From: Ignavibacteriales bacterium
Lineage (GTDB): Bacteria; Bacteroidota; Ignavibacteria; UBA10030
Length of the DNA stretch: 64,000 bases
Direction of reading: 5' to 3'
Assembly (NCBI GenBank): GCA_026390575.1
Contig: JAPLFR010000016.1
Span: 62,001-126,000 of the forward strand
Shown: positions 56,991 to 64,000 of the stretch, piece after piece
Numbering within the stretch: position 1 is the first letter of the stretch
Layout of the letters: each line of letters opens with the position of its first letter
Position numbers and translations under genes: made by a program
Notes under the pieces: model-generated
The model's database searches: none
What the model was told of the DNA's origin: nothing
Seen by the model: only the letters and a program-made list of their open reading frames with translations

Positions 56991-57286
56991 TTGGCTTATT
57001 GGCTTTCTGATGCTGTTGCAAAGCAGTTTTGCAACCGTGCGGAGGTGTTTTGCATTGTAGTAATTTCAAAATCCAGGCGAGAAATGTACTTTGACGTTGA
57101 CGGAAAGACATCTGACGATGACACGGAGCAATTGGACAACGACGCGGAGACATCTGACAACTGCATGAAGTAATCTGACGATTGCACGAAGCAGTTTGAC
57201 GATCACACGAAGCACTTTGATGAAGTCGCGAAGCAGTTCGGCGGAAAAGAAATGCGGGATGCAGCAAGAAAATCGATGTTTGATTA
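56991..57286 (+). pseudogene. Heptad-repeat frame with 21-bp tandem repeats and an in-frame stop
   Basis: Seven tandem 21-bp units run from 57090 to 57236 (FDVDGKT, SDDDTEQ, LDNDAET, SDNCMK-stop, SDDCTKQ, FDDHTKH, FDEVAKQ). The heptad phase extends upstream as LSDAVAKQ, FCNRAEV and downstream to about 57286. A TAA closes unit 4 of the series at 57171-57173. This looks like a decayed gene of a coiled-coil or acidic repeat protein; no family recognised. The gap 56900-57525 has no other gene. Confidence 0.45.
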
Positions 57287-57537
57287 AATGACTCCTTCAG
57301 CAAGCAACGGCTTATTAGGCCAATAACAAATAAAGACGCTAGTCACTGCTTGTGCTTAAATAGAAAAAATAGTAACATTTTCGCAGACACCTGCTACAGT
57401 TGGAGGCTTTCAGGACAGGTGGAAGCAACAACTATTCACACCATAGAAAAAACTAAGAAAAAGACAGCAATATCCTGATAACAAATATATTACGGACATT
57501 ATTATTAGACGAGAGGATGGAATAACTGAAAACATCT

Positions 57538-58626
57538 TTGAACGATAAATATCCTGGATATTATCTTCATCAAATAGGGCCGTATATTGGGAAGATTCGC
57601 CCATCTCTAGCGCGTAATTTGGTTCTTGCATATTCGGAGGAAGGAGATTGGGTTTGGGATCCATTTTGTGGATCAGGAACCGTTGCTTTGGAATGTAGAC
57701 TCCTTTCTCGAAATGTGTTGGCATCAGATACAAATCCATATGCTTGCACTCTTACTAGAGCAAAATTACATGCCCCAACATCAATTCAACAAGGGCTTAG
57801 GTCTTTAGAATCTCTCTTGCCGCATTTTAACATGGTTGATAAGAAAGATAGAAGCATTGCCCCAAAATGGGTAAAAAGCTTTTTTAATCCACAAACGCTA
57901 CAAGAATCAATCATCTTAATGGAACTTTTCAAAAAACATCGGATGTATTTCCTCGCAGGATGTCTTCTTCACATACTTCATCATCAACGTCCAGGTTTTT
58001 TATCTTATCCTGCAAGCCATCTTGTTCCATATCTTCGGGATAGGGCATTTCCTCGTGAAGAATTCCCTGAAATGTATTATTATCGTGATCCAATTCCACG
58101 CTTACAAGCTAAAATAAAAAGGGTATTAAACAATCCTCCGCCACAAAGTAATGTGAGTTTCAAGGTAATCGAACAATCCGTACTTAAATCAGATCCACCA
58201 AAACGAATCATTGATGCTGTTATAACTAGTCCACCTTATCTAAATAACCTAGATTATGCAAGAGACAATCGCCTTCGGTTATGGTTCCTCGGGATTTCTG
58301 ATCATAAAACGATTAAGGTCAATGAAATTGGTAGATTTTCATCTTTTAAAGATGATATTTTAAATTCCCTAAATACCATAGCACAATCATTGAAGATTGG
58401 AGGATATTGTGTTCTTGTCCTAGGTGATGTGCGAGAGAAAAACAAAGTACACGATTTACCAAAAATAATAATAAACCTCGTACAAGAAAAAATTGAATCC
58501 CTCGTGATAAAGGAAGCTTGGAAAGACAAAATACCATCTCACAAACGCGCTCGACGAAATGGCAGAGCTACGCGTACTGAAACTATCGTCGTATTTCAAC
58601 GAAGAAAGGGAATATTCGATGGCTGA
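57538..58626 (+). CDS. SPPY-type DNA methyltransferase (N4-cytosine/N6-adenine class)
   Basis: 362 residues. The SAM-binding motif DPFCGSGT (41-48) precedes the catalytic TSPPYLNNLDY (Ser231-Tyr234), as in N-methyltransferases of exocyclic amino groups; SPPY is commonest in N4-cytosine enzymes but N6-adenine cannot be excluded. There is no separate target-recognition domain that I can identify. The start is not ATG: TTG 57538 or CTG 57526 (the latter with AGAGG upstream). The next gene overlaps it by 8 bp (ATGGCTGA), indicating coupled translation and a joint function. Codon use is AT-rich compared with neighbours, consistent with acquisition. Confidence 0.8.
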   Translation: MNDKYPGYYLHQIGPYIGKIRPSLARNLVLAYSEEGDWVWDPFCGSGTVALECRLLSRNVLASDTNPYACTLTRAKLHAPTSIQQGLRSLESLLPHFNMVDKKDRSIAPKWVKSFFNPQTLQESIILMELFKKHRMYFLAGCLLHILHHQRPGFLSYPASHLVPYLRDRAFPREEFPEMYYYRDPIPRLQAKIKRVLNNPPPQSNVSFKVIEQSVLKSDPPKRIIDAVITSPPYLNNLDYARDNRLRLWFLGISDHKTIKVNEIGRFSSFKDDILNSLNTIAQSLKIGGYCVLVLGDVREKNKVHDLPKIIINLVQEKIESLVIKEAWKDKIPSHKRARRNGRATRTETIVVFQRRKGIFDG

Positions 58627-61600
58627 ACAAATTTACATGCCAAAGGCACTACGTACTCACTTAGAAAACAACATGCTAGGAGAAAAAATAAGTAATCTAC
58701 GATTAAAGAGACTACTTGGTTCTGGCAACACTGCTGTAACGTATGAAGCTGAGGATAAATACGATATTAATTGGGCACTTAAGATTGTAACCCGTGAATC
58801 ATATGGAGAAAGAGCTCCCTTTAGAGAGATCGGTAGATTTGCACAGGTTGAGGATGAAAGATATTTGGTTTTTCCTAAAGAAGTTGGGGAAACTACTCTA
58901 AAGCTCCGTGGTAAGGAACATGAATTCATTTGGTTTAAAAGTAGATGTGTAAGAGGAAAAACGCTGCATGGTTTTCTCAAAGACAATTCTAACTTTTCTG
59001 CCCGTGTTGAGATTCTCAGATACATGGAAAATCTCACAGCCGCGCTTGAGGAACTTCAAAGATTAGGTTTTGATCATGGGGATCTCCACGACCGTAATAT
59101 TATGCGTGAAGTTATTGGTGAGGGAGGACCAATCCCCGAAGTACGATATGTGATCATTGACTTCAGCGAAGCTCATCATTCTGAAGCTGTCGAGGAAGGA
59201 CTTTCTCCTGATCTCGCAAACTTTGGACGCCATCTTCGAAGCTTTTATGATTCCATCTATAGAAGAGATATCGTTTCGAGAGAGGATGAGAAACTCTTGA
59301 GTGCAATTTCTCATATTCCAGGACTTTTGGAAGGGGATAGTCTGCAAACACATGGTTTCACAAAGGCTTCAATAATTCTTGACAATTTTAAAGACGCACT
59401 CAAATCCGCCGAAGACACTCCTCGAAAGCTACTTGACCCTTTCTATCCTCTCAGTGCTGAGTACATTGCAAATGATGCACTATTAGCGGACTTGTGCTAC
59501 ACAAATATGTGGTGGACTAACGAACTCCAAAAGAATAATAATGTACTTCTCATTGGACCTCGAGGATGCGGTAAAACAATGATCTTTCGACGACTGCGAC
59601 TTAAGACAAAGATACTTGCATCAAAGCAAAACGAGATATTATCAGATAATTATATTGGATTTTACATTCCTTGTGAATCTTTATTCTATATGAGATTCTC
59701 TGATCTTTCTGAAGTTAATATTGAAGATTACAAAGAGGCATTGATACTCTATTTCAACATGGCTATCCTCCATGAGGTTTCTTCAACGATTGGTATTATC
59801 CCCAAGTCACTTGGTCCAATTTCTGGTAATCTCGCACATTCAATTGGTACACTTCTTAAAGATGAGATAGGCAGTCTTGACGATGCATACAAATCACTTG
59901 ATTCTTTTACTGTCTTAGCAGAAATTGCAAACTGTGCAGAGCATATAATGCGACAAATAAGAAAATCTATTGCATTTGGCAATCATATTCTACCGAAGGG
60001 ATCTGGGGATTTCATCTTAAGATTGGTTCAAATAGTTAAACATGAGGTTCCATCGCTTTCTTCACGTCACTTTGTGTTCTTCCTCGATGATTATACAGAG
60101 GAACGTGTTCCAATATCACTTCAGAAAGCTTTACATCCGATTGTCTGTCAAAGATCACCTGAACTTAGCTTCAAGATATCTGCGCATATGTTCGGATCAA
60201 TATACAGTTTTCCTCAACCTCTTGTACTTGATGAGGGTAGGAATATTATTGTATCTAACTTGGGTTCTGTTTACTTGAGCCTAAATCGAAAACGAAGAGA
60301 AAGCAAATTATTACTCGAAATTCTAAATGGTCGATTCAAGAACTCTGAAGGTTATGGAGGAACAATTGAGAAGTGGCTAGGGAAGACCTCTTACCCTGGA
60401 GGTAGAACATTAAGCCACGCCTTGCATGATAAAATGACACGACCAAAGGTTTTGTACCACGGAATTGAATGTCTAATGAATCTATGTACAGGTGACTACA
60501 GTGAAATGATACGGATGGTTGGAGAGATTTTCAGAGAAGCAAACATACATCCTAGTTCACCAGTACAAAGGATACCATCACATATTCAAGATAGGGCGAT
60601 CGTGAGAGTATCGCGGGAATACTTAGGCAGAATACGTCATATTAGACCAGATGGACAAAAACTCTTTGATGTCGTCAATTCATTTGGAAAACTTTCGCAG
60701 AAGCTATTATATGATCGGAATTTGGTTGGCCAAGGCAAACTTAAGAGTGGTAAAGCCAGAAAGGATCCTTATGACTTGCTTATTGTTTATGTGGATAACC
60801 TCACAAAGGCGTCTAGATCTGCAAGAACAATATGGGAACGACTTCAGAAAGCCTCGGTATTTGTAGATATTGGACTTGCTCCTTCCCAAAGAAGTGTAGT
60901 AGCTGATCGGGCCACATTACGTAGAATCTATTGCCCTGCTTTCCGAACCACTTTAACTAGTAGCGAACATCTTCAGACCACCAAAGATCAATTTGAGTGG
61001 CTCATGGATAAACCGGAAGAATTCTGCAATGATTATTATCGGAAAGAAATAAACGCTTCCGATCAAACTAGCTTTTGGTCAGATGAACAACCATCTACAA
61101 TCCAAGAAGATGAATTTACAATCTCAGCATCATTACCCGAGGAACGAAATAAAGTTGATTTCGAAGCATTTGTTCCAAAGAGTTCTCTGCAGGCGGTAGA
61201 AACTCTTCCAGATATAACGCATATCGCGGATTCGATTCACGAAAATGATCATTTTGATATCCTTATAGGTGCTATCGGTTTCGAAGACAGAACCACTGAA
61301 GCATTGAAACAACTTGTTGCCAGAAATGTCACTGTAGATCATTCGCTATTGTTTGAATTTGATATCTATTACGAAGCGAACGAGAAAAGAAGGCAAGAGT
61401 ATGAAGATTTATTAAAACAACTTGCTTCAGGAAAGCCACATCGACCGATCAACGCTCCAGTTGGTGTTCCTGATCCAGTTTTTTCAGAAAGATTCAGATC
61501 GTTATTGAAGACTCTATCCAAAGGAAAATCCCCAAAAATTGTCTTTGACTGTACTAGTTGTCCCTCATTGATTCTGTCGAAAACACTCTCTGTATTGTTT

Positions 61601-62269
61601 GGTTTTCAATGCGATCTCACTATTTTATATACGGAGGCTGCAGAATACTTCCCGTCACGTGACGAGTGGGAATCTGGAAAACTTGTCCCTCCAAGTAAAA
61701 GAGTACAAGGACCCTTTGCGGGAGTTCGATTTGTTGCAAAACCCACTGAATTACAATCTGATGACATTGGTGAACATCCCGTACTGTTAATTCTCTTCCC
61801 AACATTTAACACCGAACGAACCGATGGTGTACTGGCGGAGCTTGAGCCAGATGCAAGAATGTGGTTTTTCGGAGAACCTCATGAACTATCTTCTAACTCA
61901 TACAGAATTGATATGGCAAAATCATTTGCATCACCAATTATTCATCCCGGTGACAAGTGGTCACTAGTAAGTACCTTTGATTACAAGAAGGCTTTCCTCA
62001 ACCTTTCTGGTATTTATAGTCAGTATCGATTCACTCACAGAATTGTTGTTATGCCACACGGTAGCAAAATGCAAACATTAGGTGTAAGCATATTTGCCAC
62101 AATACATCAAGTATCTATGGTTTTCGCTATGCCGAAAAGTTATAACACCGAAAGATATTCAAAAGGATATATCGATGTTTGGTGCATTAGATTTGGTGAT
62201 GTGAAATTAATGAATGAACGTTTAAAAACAGCGCGGTTTATTCAGAGACTTGGAGCCAATGGAGGTTAG
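58619..62269 (+). CDS. Protein kinase / P-loop NTPase / unknown C-terminal domain fusion
   Basis: 1216 residues from ATG 58619 (AAAGGG nine bases upstream). Residues 30-200: protein kinase fold with Gly-rich loop LLGSGNTAVTYEAED, Lys55 in WALK, HGDLHDRN (catalytic Asp155, Asn160) and DFS at 181-183. Residues about 300-520: NTPase with Walker A GPRGCGKT (313-320) and Walker B HFVFFLDDYTEE (484-495), of the ORC/CDC6-like AAA or STAND sort. Residues about 520-870 helical linker. Residues about 878-1216: unknown domain with DILIGAIGFEDR, VFDCTSCPSL (Asp977), LTILYTEAAEYFP and MPHGSKMQTLGVS. Overlap with the methyltransferase gene implies one system, probably defence or DNA surveillance (inference). 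Confidence 0.75.
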   Translation: MAEQIYMPKALRTHLENNMLGEKISNLRLKRLLGSGNTAVTYEAEDKYDINWALKIVTRESYGERAPFREIGRFAQVEDERYLVFPKEVGETTLKLRGKEHEFIWFKSRCVRGKTLHGFLKDNSNFSARVEILRYMENLTAALEELQRLGFDHGDLHDRNIMREVIGEGGPIPEVRYVIIDFSEAHHSEAVEEGLSPDLANFGRHLRSFYDSIYRRDIVSREDEKLLSAISHIPGLLEGDSLQTHGFTKASIILDNFKDALKSAEDTPRKLLDPFYPLSAEYIANDALLADLCYTNMWWTNELQKNNNVLLIGPRGCGKTMIFRRLRLKTKILASKQNEILSDNYIGFYIPCESLFYMRFSDLSEVNIEDYKEALILYFNMAILHEVSSTIGIIPKSLGPISGNLAHSIGTLLKDEIGSLDDAYKSLDSFTVLAEIANCAEHIMRQIRKSIAFGNHILPKGSGDFILRLVQIVKHEVPSLSSRHFVFFLDDYTEERVPISLQKALHPIVCQRSPELSFKISAHMFGSIYSFPQPLVLDEGRNIIVSNLGSVYLSLNRKRRESKLLLEILNGRFKNSEGYGGTIEKWLGKTSYPGGRTLSHALHDKMTRPKVLYHGIECLMNLCTGDYSEMIRMVGEIFREANIHPSSPVQRIPSHIQDRAIVRVSREYLGRIRHIRPDGQKLFDVVNSFGKLSQKLLYDRNLVGQGKLKSGKARKDPYDLLIVYVDNLTKASRSARTIWERLQKASVFVDIGLAPSQRSVVADRATLRRIYCPAFRTTLTSSEHLQTTKDQFEWLMDKPEEFCNDYYRKEINASDQTSFWSDEQPSTIQEDEFTISASLPEERNKVDFEAFVPKSSLQAVETLPDITHIADSIHENDHFDILIGAIGFEDRTTEALKQLVARNVTVDHSLLFEFDIYYEANEKRRQEYEDLLKQLASGKPHRPINAPVGVPDPVFSERFRSLLKTLSKGKSPKIVFDCTSCPSLILSKTLSVLFGFQCDLTILYTEAAEYFPSRDEWESGKLVPPSKRVQGPFAGVRFVAKPTELQSDDIGEHPVLLILFPTFNTERTDGVLAELEPDARMWFFGEPHELSSNSYRIDMAKSFASPIIHPGDKWSLVSTFDYKKAFLNLSGIYSQYRFTHRIVVMPHGSKMQTLGVSIFATIHQVSMVFAMPKSYNTERYSKGYIDVWCIRFGDVKLMNERLKTARFIQRLGANGG

Positions 62270-62522
62270 AGCTTTGTACACCCAAAAGGATTAAACAAAG
62301 AACGAGGTGGATAACATTTTTCCTCATTCCCAATCTTCGATCGGGAACACAAAGCTTTGAAGCTCCGCTTCGAAATAATATTAAGAAAACATAAGTATAT
62401 GGAAGCAAAGCTTCCGGTAGCCGGAGGTCTAAAAATGGAACACGCGTATGCGTGATGCATTTATTAACATTACCCGCAAGCGGGGTTTGTGAGCGTGAAT
62501 AATTCCGGCACAACAAAGTATT
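62270..62522. other. Gap after the kinase-NTPase gene with short hairpins
   Basis: No gene. Holds GGAAGC AAA GCTTCC (62401-62415) and CCCGC AA GCGGG (62473-62484). It forms the right edge of the island. Confidence 0.6.
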
Positions 62523-62547
62523 AGAATCCGATCGGTGATCGGATTCT
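62523..62547. repeat. 11-bp-stem palindrome at the LOG gene 3' end
   Basis: AGAATCCGATC GGT GATCGGATTCT, perfect; it overlaps the TAG stop of the LOG-family gene by two bases. The GGT loop is the same as in the palindrome at 25405-25423. Confidence 0.85.
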
Positions 62548-63082
62548 ACGAGGTAAGCTGTCGTTTCAAAAATGAGGCGCATTCTATCGGCGATGAAACG
62601 CAATGAATAAATTTTGTGCAATCGCCGACACCTTCCCACAACAATTCTTCGCGTAATGTCTCCACAACTCCGCTCCAGAAGTCCCCGATAATCACAATCG
62701 GTTTCTCGGCAAGGAGACCTTTGTTAATAAATTCCCACACGGCAGCAAGTTCCAGCAATGTCCCCGTTCCACCTTTCAAGACAACATATGCATCACCAAG
62801 TTCCACAAGCTTCATCATCCGATCGATTAACGCAGGGACATGAATGTTTTCATCAATCCATGAATTTGCCGCACGTCCTTTGATATTAAAAGTAACTCCA
62901 ATGGTCTTGCCACCTGCCTCTTTCGCCCCACGGGCTGACGCTTCCATAATACCGCCAAAACCGCCATTGCATACGGTAAAACCGGCAAGTGAAAGTTGTT
63001 TTCCAACTTCGTACGCTAATTGATATTCTTCATCGCCCTCTATAGGACGTGAGCTGCCAAAAACCGTTATTACTTTGTTCAT
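62546..63082 (-). CDS. LOG-family (lysine decarboxylase-like fold) protein
   Basis: 178 residues. The conserved nucleotide-binding loop is GGTGTLLEL (PGGxGTxxE in classic LOG proteins, here with Lys instead of Pro), and CNGGFGGIMEASARGA is the second family block. Members are cytokinin-type nucleotide 5'-monophosphate phosphoribohydrolases or Rossmann-fold relatives; the substrate here is unknown. The start is MNKVITVFGSSRP. Confidence 0.8.
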   Translation of the reverse strand: MNKVITVFGSSRPIEGDEEYQLAYEVGKQLSLAGFTVCNGGFGGIMEASARGAKEAGGKTIGVTFNIKGRAANSWIDENIHVPALIDRMMKLVELGDAYVVLKGGTGTLLELAAVWEFINKGLLAEKPIVIIGDFWSGVVETLREELLWEGVGDCTKFIHCVSSPIECASFLKRQLTS

Positions 63083-63178
63083 TGGAATTCCAATGTTTTT
63101 ATTTTATCTGAATGAAAGGGATTGCGTAAGAGTTAAGAATTGATCAACCTTGAATACACATTCTTCATTGATCACTGA

Positions 63179-64000
63179 TCAATGTGCGCCTTCACCGCGT
63201 GTATCACGAAGCATTAGATCGAGTGTTGCCTGACGTGGATTTTTATCTTCAAAAAGTACTTTATAGACTTCTTCCGCCATAGGCATTTCGATGCGATGTT
63301 TTTGCGCAAGTTGATGAACAGATTTTGCCGTCGCAACGCCTTCTGCAACCATCGTCATGTCGCTGAGGACTTCAGCAACGTTTCTGCCTTTCCCAATTTC
63401 CTCGCCGACAAAACGGTTACGACTGTGCCGGCTCATACACGTGACTATCAAATCTCCCATGCCGGAAAGGCCTGCGAATGTAATTGGTTGCGCTCCCATT
63501 TTAGCGCCAAGCCGCGTAATCTCATAGATGCCGCGCGTCATAATTGCCGCCTTCGTATTATCCCCAAAACCAGCGCCATCACTTAGGCCGGCGCCGATGG
63601 CAATGACATTTTTTATAGCGCCGCCCAATTCAACGCCACGAATGTCTTCGTTGACATAGACGCGGAAGTAGTCATTCACAAACGCTTCCTGTACACTCTT
63701 TGCTGTCTTCAATTTAAAAGAAGCTGACACAACCATTGTCGGTATTTTCAAGCTGACTTCTTCCGCATGGCTGGGTCCGGAAAGGATCGCTATATTCTCG
63801 CGGCGTTCATGCATGAGCACATCCAATAAAACTTCGGACATGGTCATCAACGAGCCGTTCTCGATTCCCTTGGCGACATTGCAGATAATCGTATGCTGTA
63901 AATCAAGATGAGCAATGCGTTGGAGAACAGAACGAAGAAATTGAGACGGCACGGCCGCGACAATCATATCGCGTTCGTGACACGAAGCTTCTATGTCGGT
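63179..64000 (-). CDS. gpsA: Glycerol-3-phosphate dehydrogenase (NAD(P)+), 5' end cut by window
   Basis: The frame is open to base 64000, so the N-terminal Rossmann part lies outside. Visible blocks: VAAVPSQFLRSVLQR, ICNVAKGIENGS, LSGPSHAEEV, the catalytic Lys in LGGAIKNVIAIGAGLSDG, and GLSGMGDLIVTCMSRHSRNR. It makes sn-glycerol 3-phosphate from DHAP for phospholipids. The protein ends in DLMLRDTRGEGAH. Confidence 0.95.
   Translation of the reverse strand, partial: TDIEASCHERDMIVAAVPSQFLRSVLQRIAHLDLQHTIICNVAKGIENGSLMTMSEVLLDVLMHERRENIAILSGPSHAEEVSLKIPTMVVSASFKLKTAKSVQEAFVNDYFRVYVNEDIRGVELGGAIKNVIAIGAGLSDGAGFGDNTKAAIMTRGIYEITRLGAKMGAQPITFAGLSGMGDLIVTCMSRHSRNRFVGEEIGKGRNVAEVLSDMTMVAEGVATAKSVHQLAQKHRIEMPMAEEVYKVLFEDKNPRQATLDLMLRDTRGEGAH

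Noticed and set aside
56980-57303. Minus-strand frame rich in Cys, Gln and Arg
   Set aside because: Antisense of the 21-bp heptad repeats; the plus frame has the more protein-like composition.

Overview
The window looks like a chromosomal segment of a Bacteroidota/Chlorobiota-type bacterium, most likely Ignavibacteria-like. The basis is two secreted proteins with type IX secretion C-terminal sorting domains (NPFNP / SGIYFY / ETKKLVxL motifs), DUF4097 and DUF5916/CBM9 envelope proteins, a Reg_prop (Y_Y_Y) sensor kinase, DUF5020 and DUF6485. Core genes (enolase, MurA, PurA, HemW, RlmD, GpsA, ThyX, FolA) are intact, so this is a main-chromosome region with accessory patches. The taxonomic call is an inference from gene content.

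Layout. 1-16200 (mostly minus) is an envelope-stress and secreted-enzyme region. It has two ECF sigma / anti-sigma modules (2151-1 and 16163-13413), two DUF4097 proteins of 10-11 short glycine-rich repeats, three serine beta-lactamase-like hydrolases, a C69 dipeptidase, a DUF5020 protein and a CBM9/DUF5916 barrel protein. 16433-21588 (plus) holds DUF1028, alpha/beta hydrolase, ORF6N and a membrane M28 peptidase gene. 21801-24815 (minus) holds rlmD and a phosphohexomutase. 24816-27958 is an accessory patch: palindromic repeats, a broken TPR gene joined head-on to a broken antitoxin gene, and an intact mobile mystery protein A/B (XRE + Fic) pair behind three regularly spaced operator-like repeats. 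28058-33442 is eno, a DUF6485 gene, a membrane metallopeptidase-like gene and murA. 33566-39485 (plus) is nitroreductase, a T9SS cargo protein, and purA-histidine kinase-M28. 39524-44109 is accessory again: two small genes bounded by inverted repeats, a 15-repeat T9SS protein and a RAYT transposase whose 3' end lies inside its own palindrome. 44145-56899 is mostly housekeeping: DUF2085, speB-thyX-folA, SDR, a large propeller sensor kinase, marC, hemW, gmd and a glycosyltransferase. 57538-62269 is a two-gene island (below). 62546-64000 is a LOG-family gene and gpsA (5' end cut by the window).

The best candidate for an undescribed system is 57538-62269. A SPPY-type DNA methyltransferase overlaps by 8 bp a 1216-residue protein that joins an apparently active protein-kinase domain, a P-loop NTPase with Walker A and B motifs, and a C-terminal domain of about 340 residues that I cannot assign. 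The gene order, the overlap and the island position suggest a methylation-linked defence or DNA-surveillance module; this is inference.

Other structure not explained by genes: a set of short perfect palindromes with different stems spread through many intergenic gaps and even inserted in frame in a T9SS sorting domain; single-gene units bounded by GTTA...TAAC inverted repeats that resemble integron-cassette boundaries (no integrase is in the window); and several relic 3' ends of DUF4097 genes between the hydrolase genes. I found no rRNA, tRNA or CRISPR array by eye.
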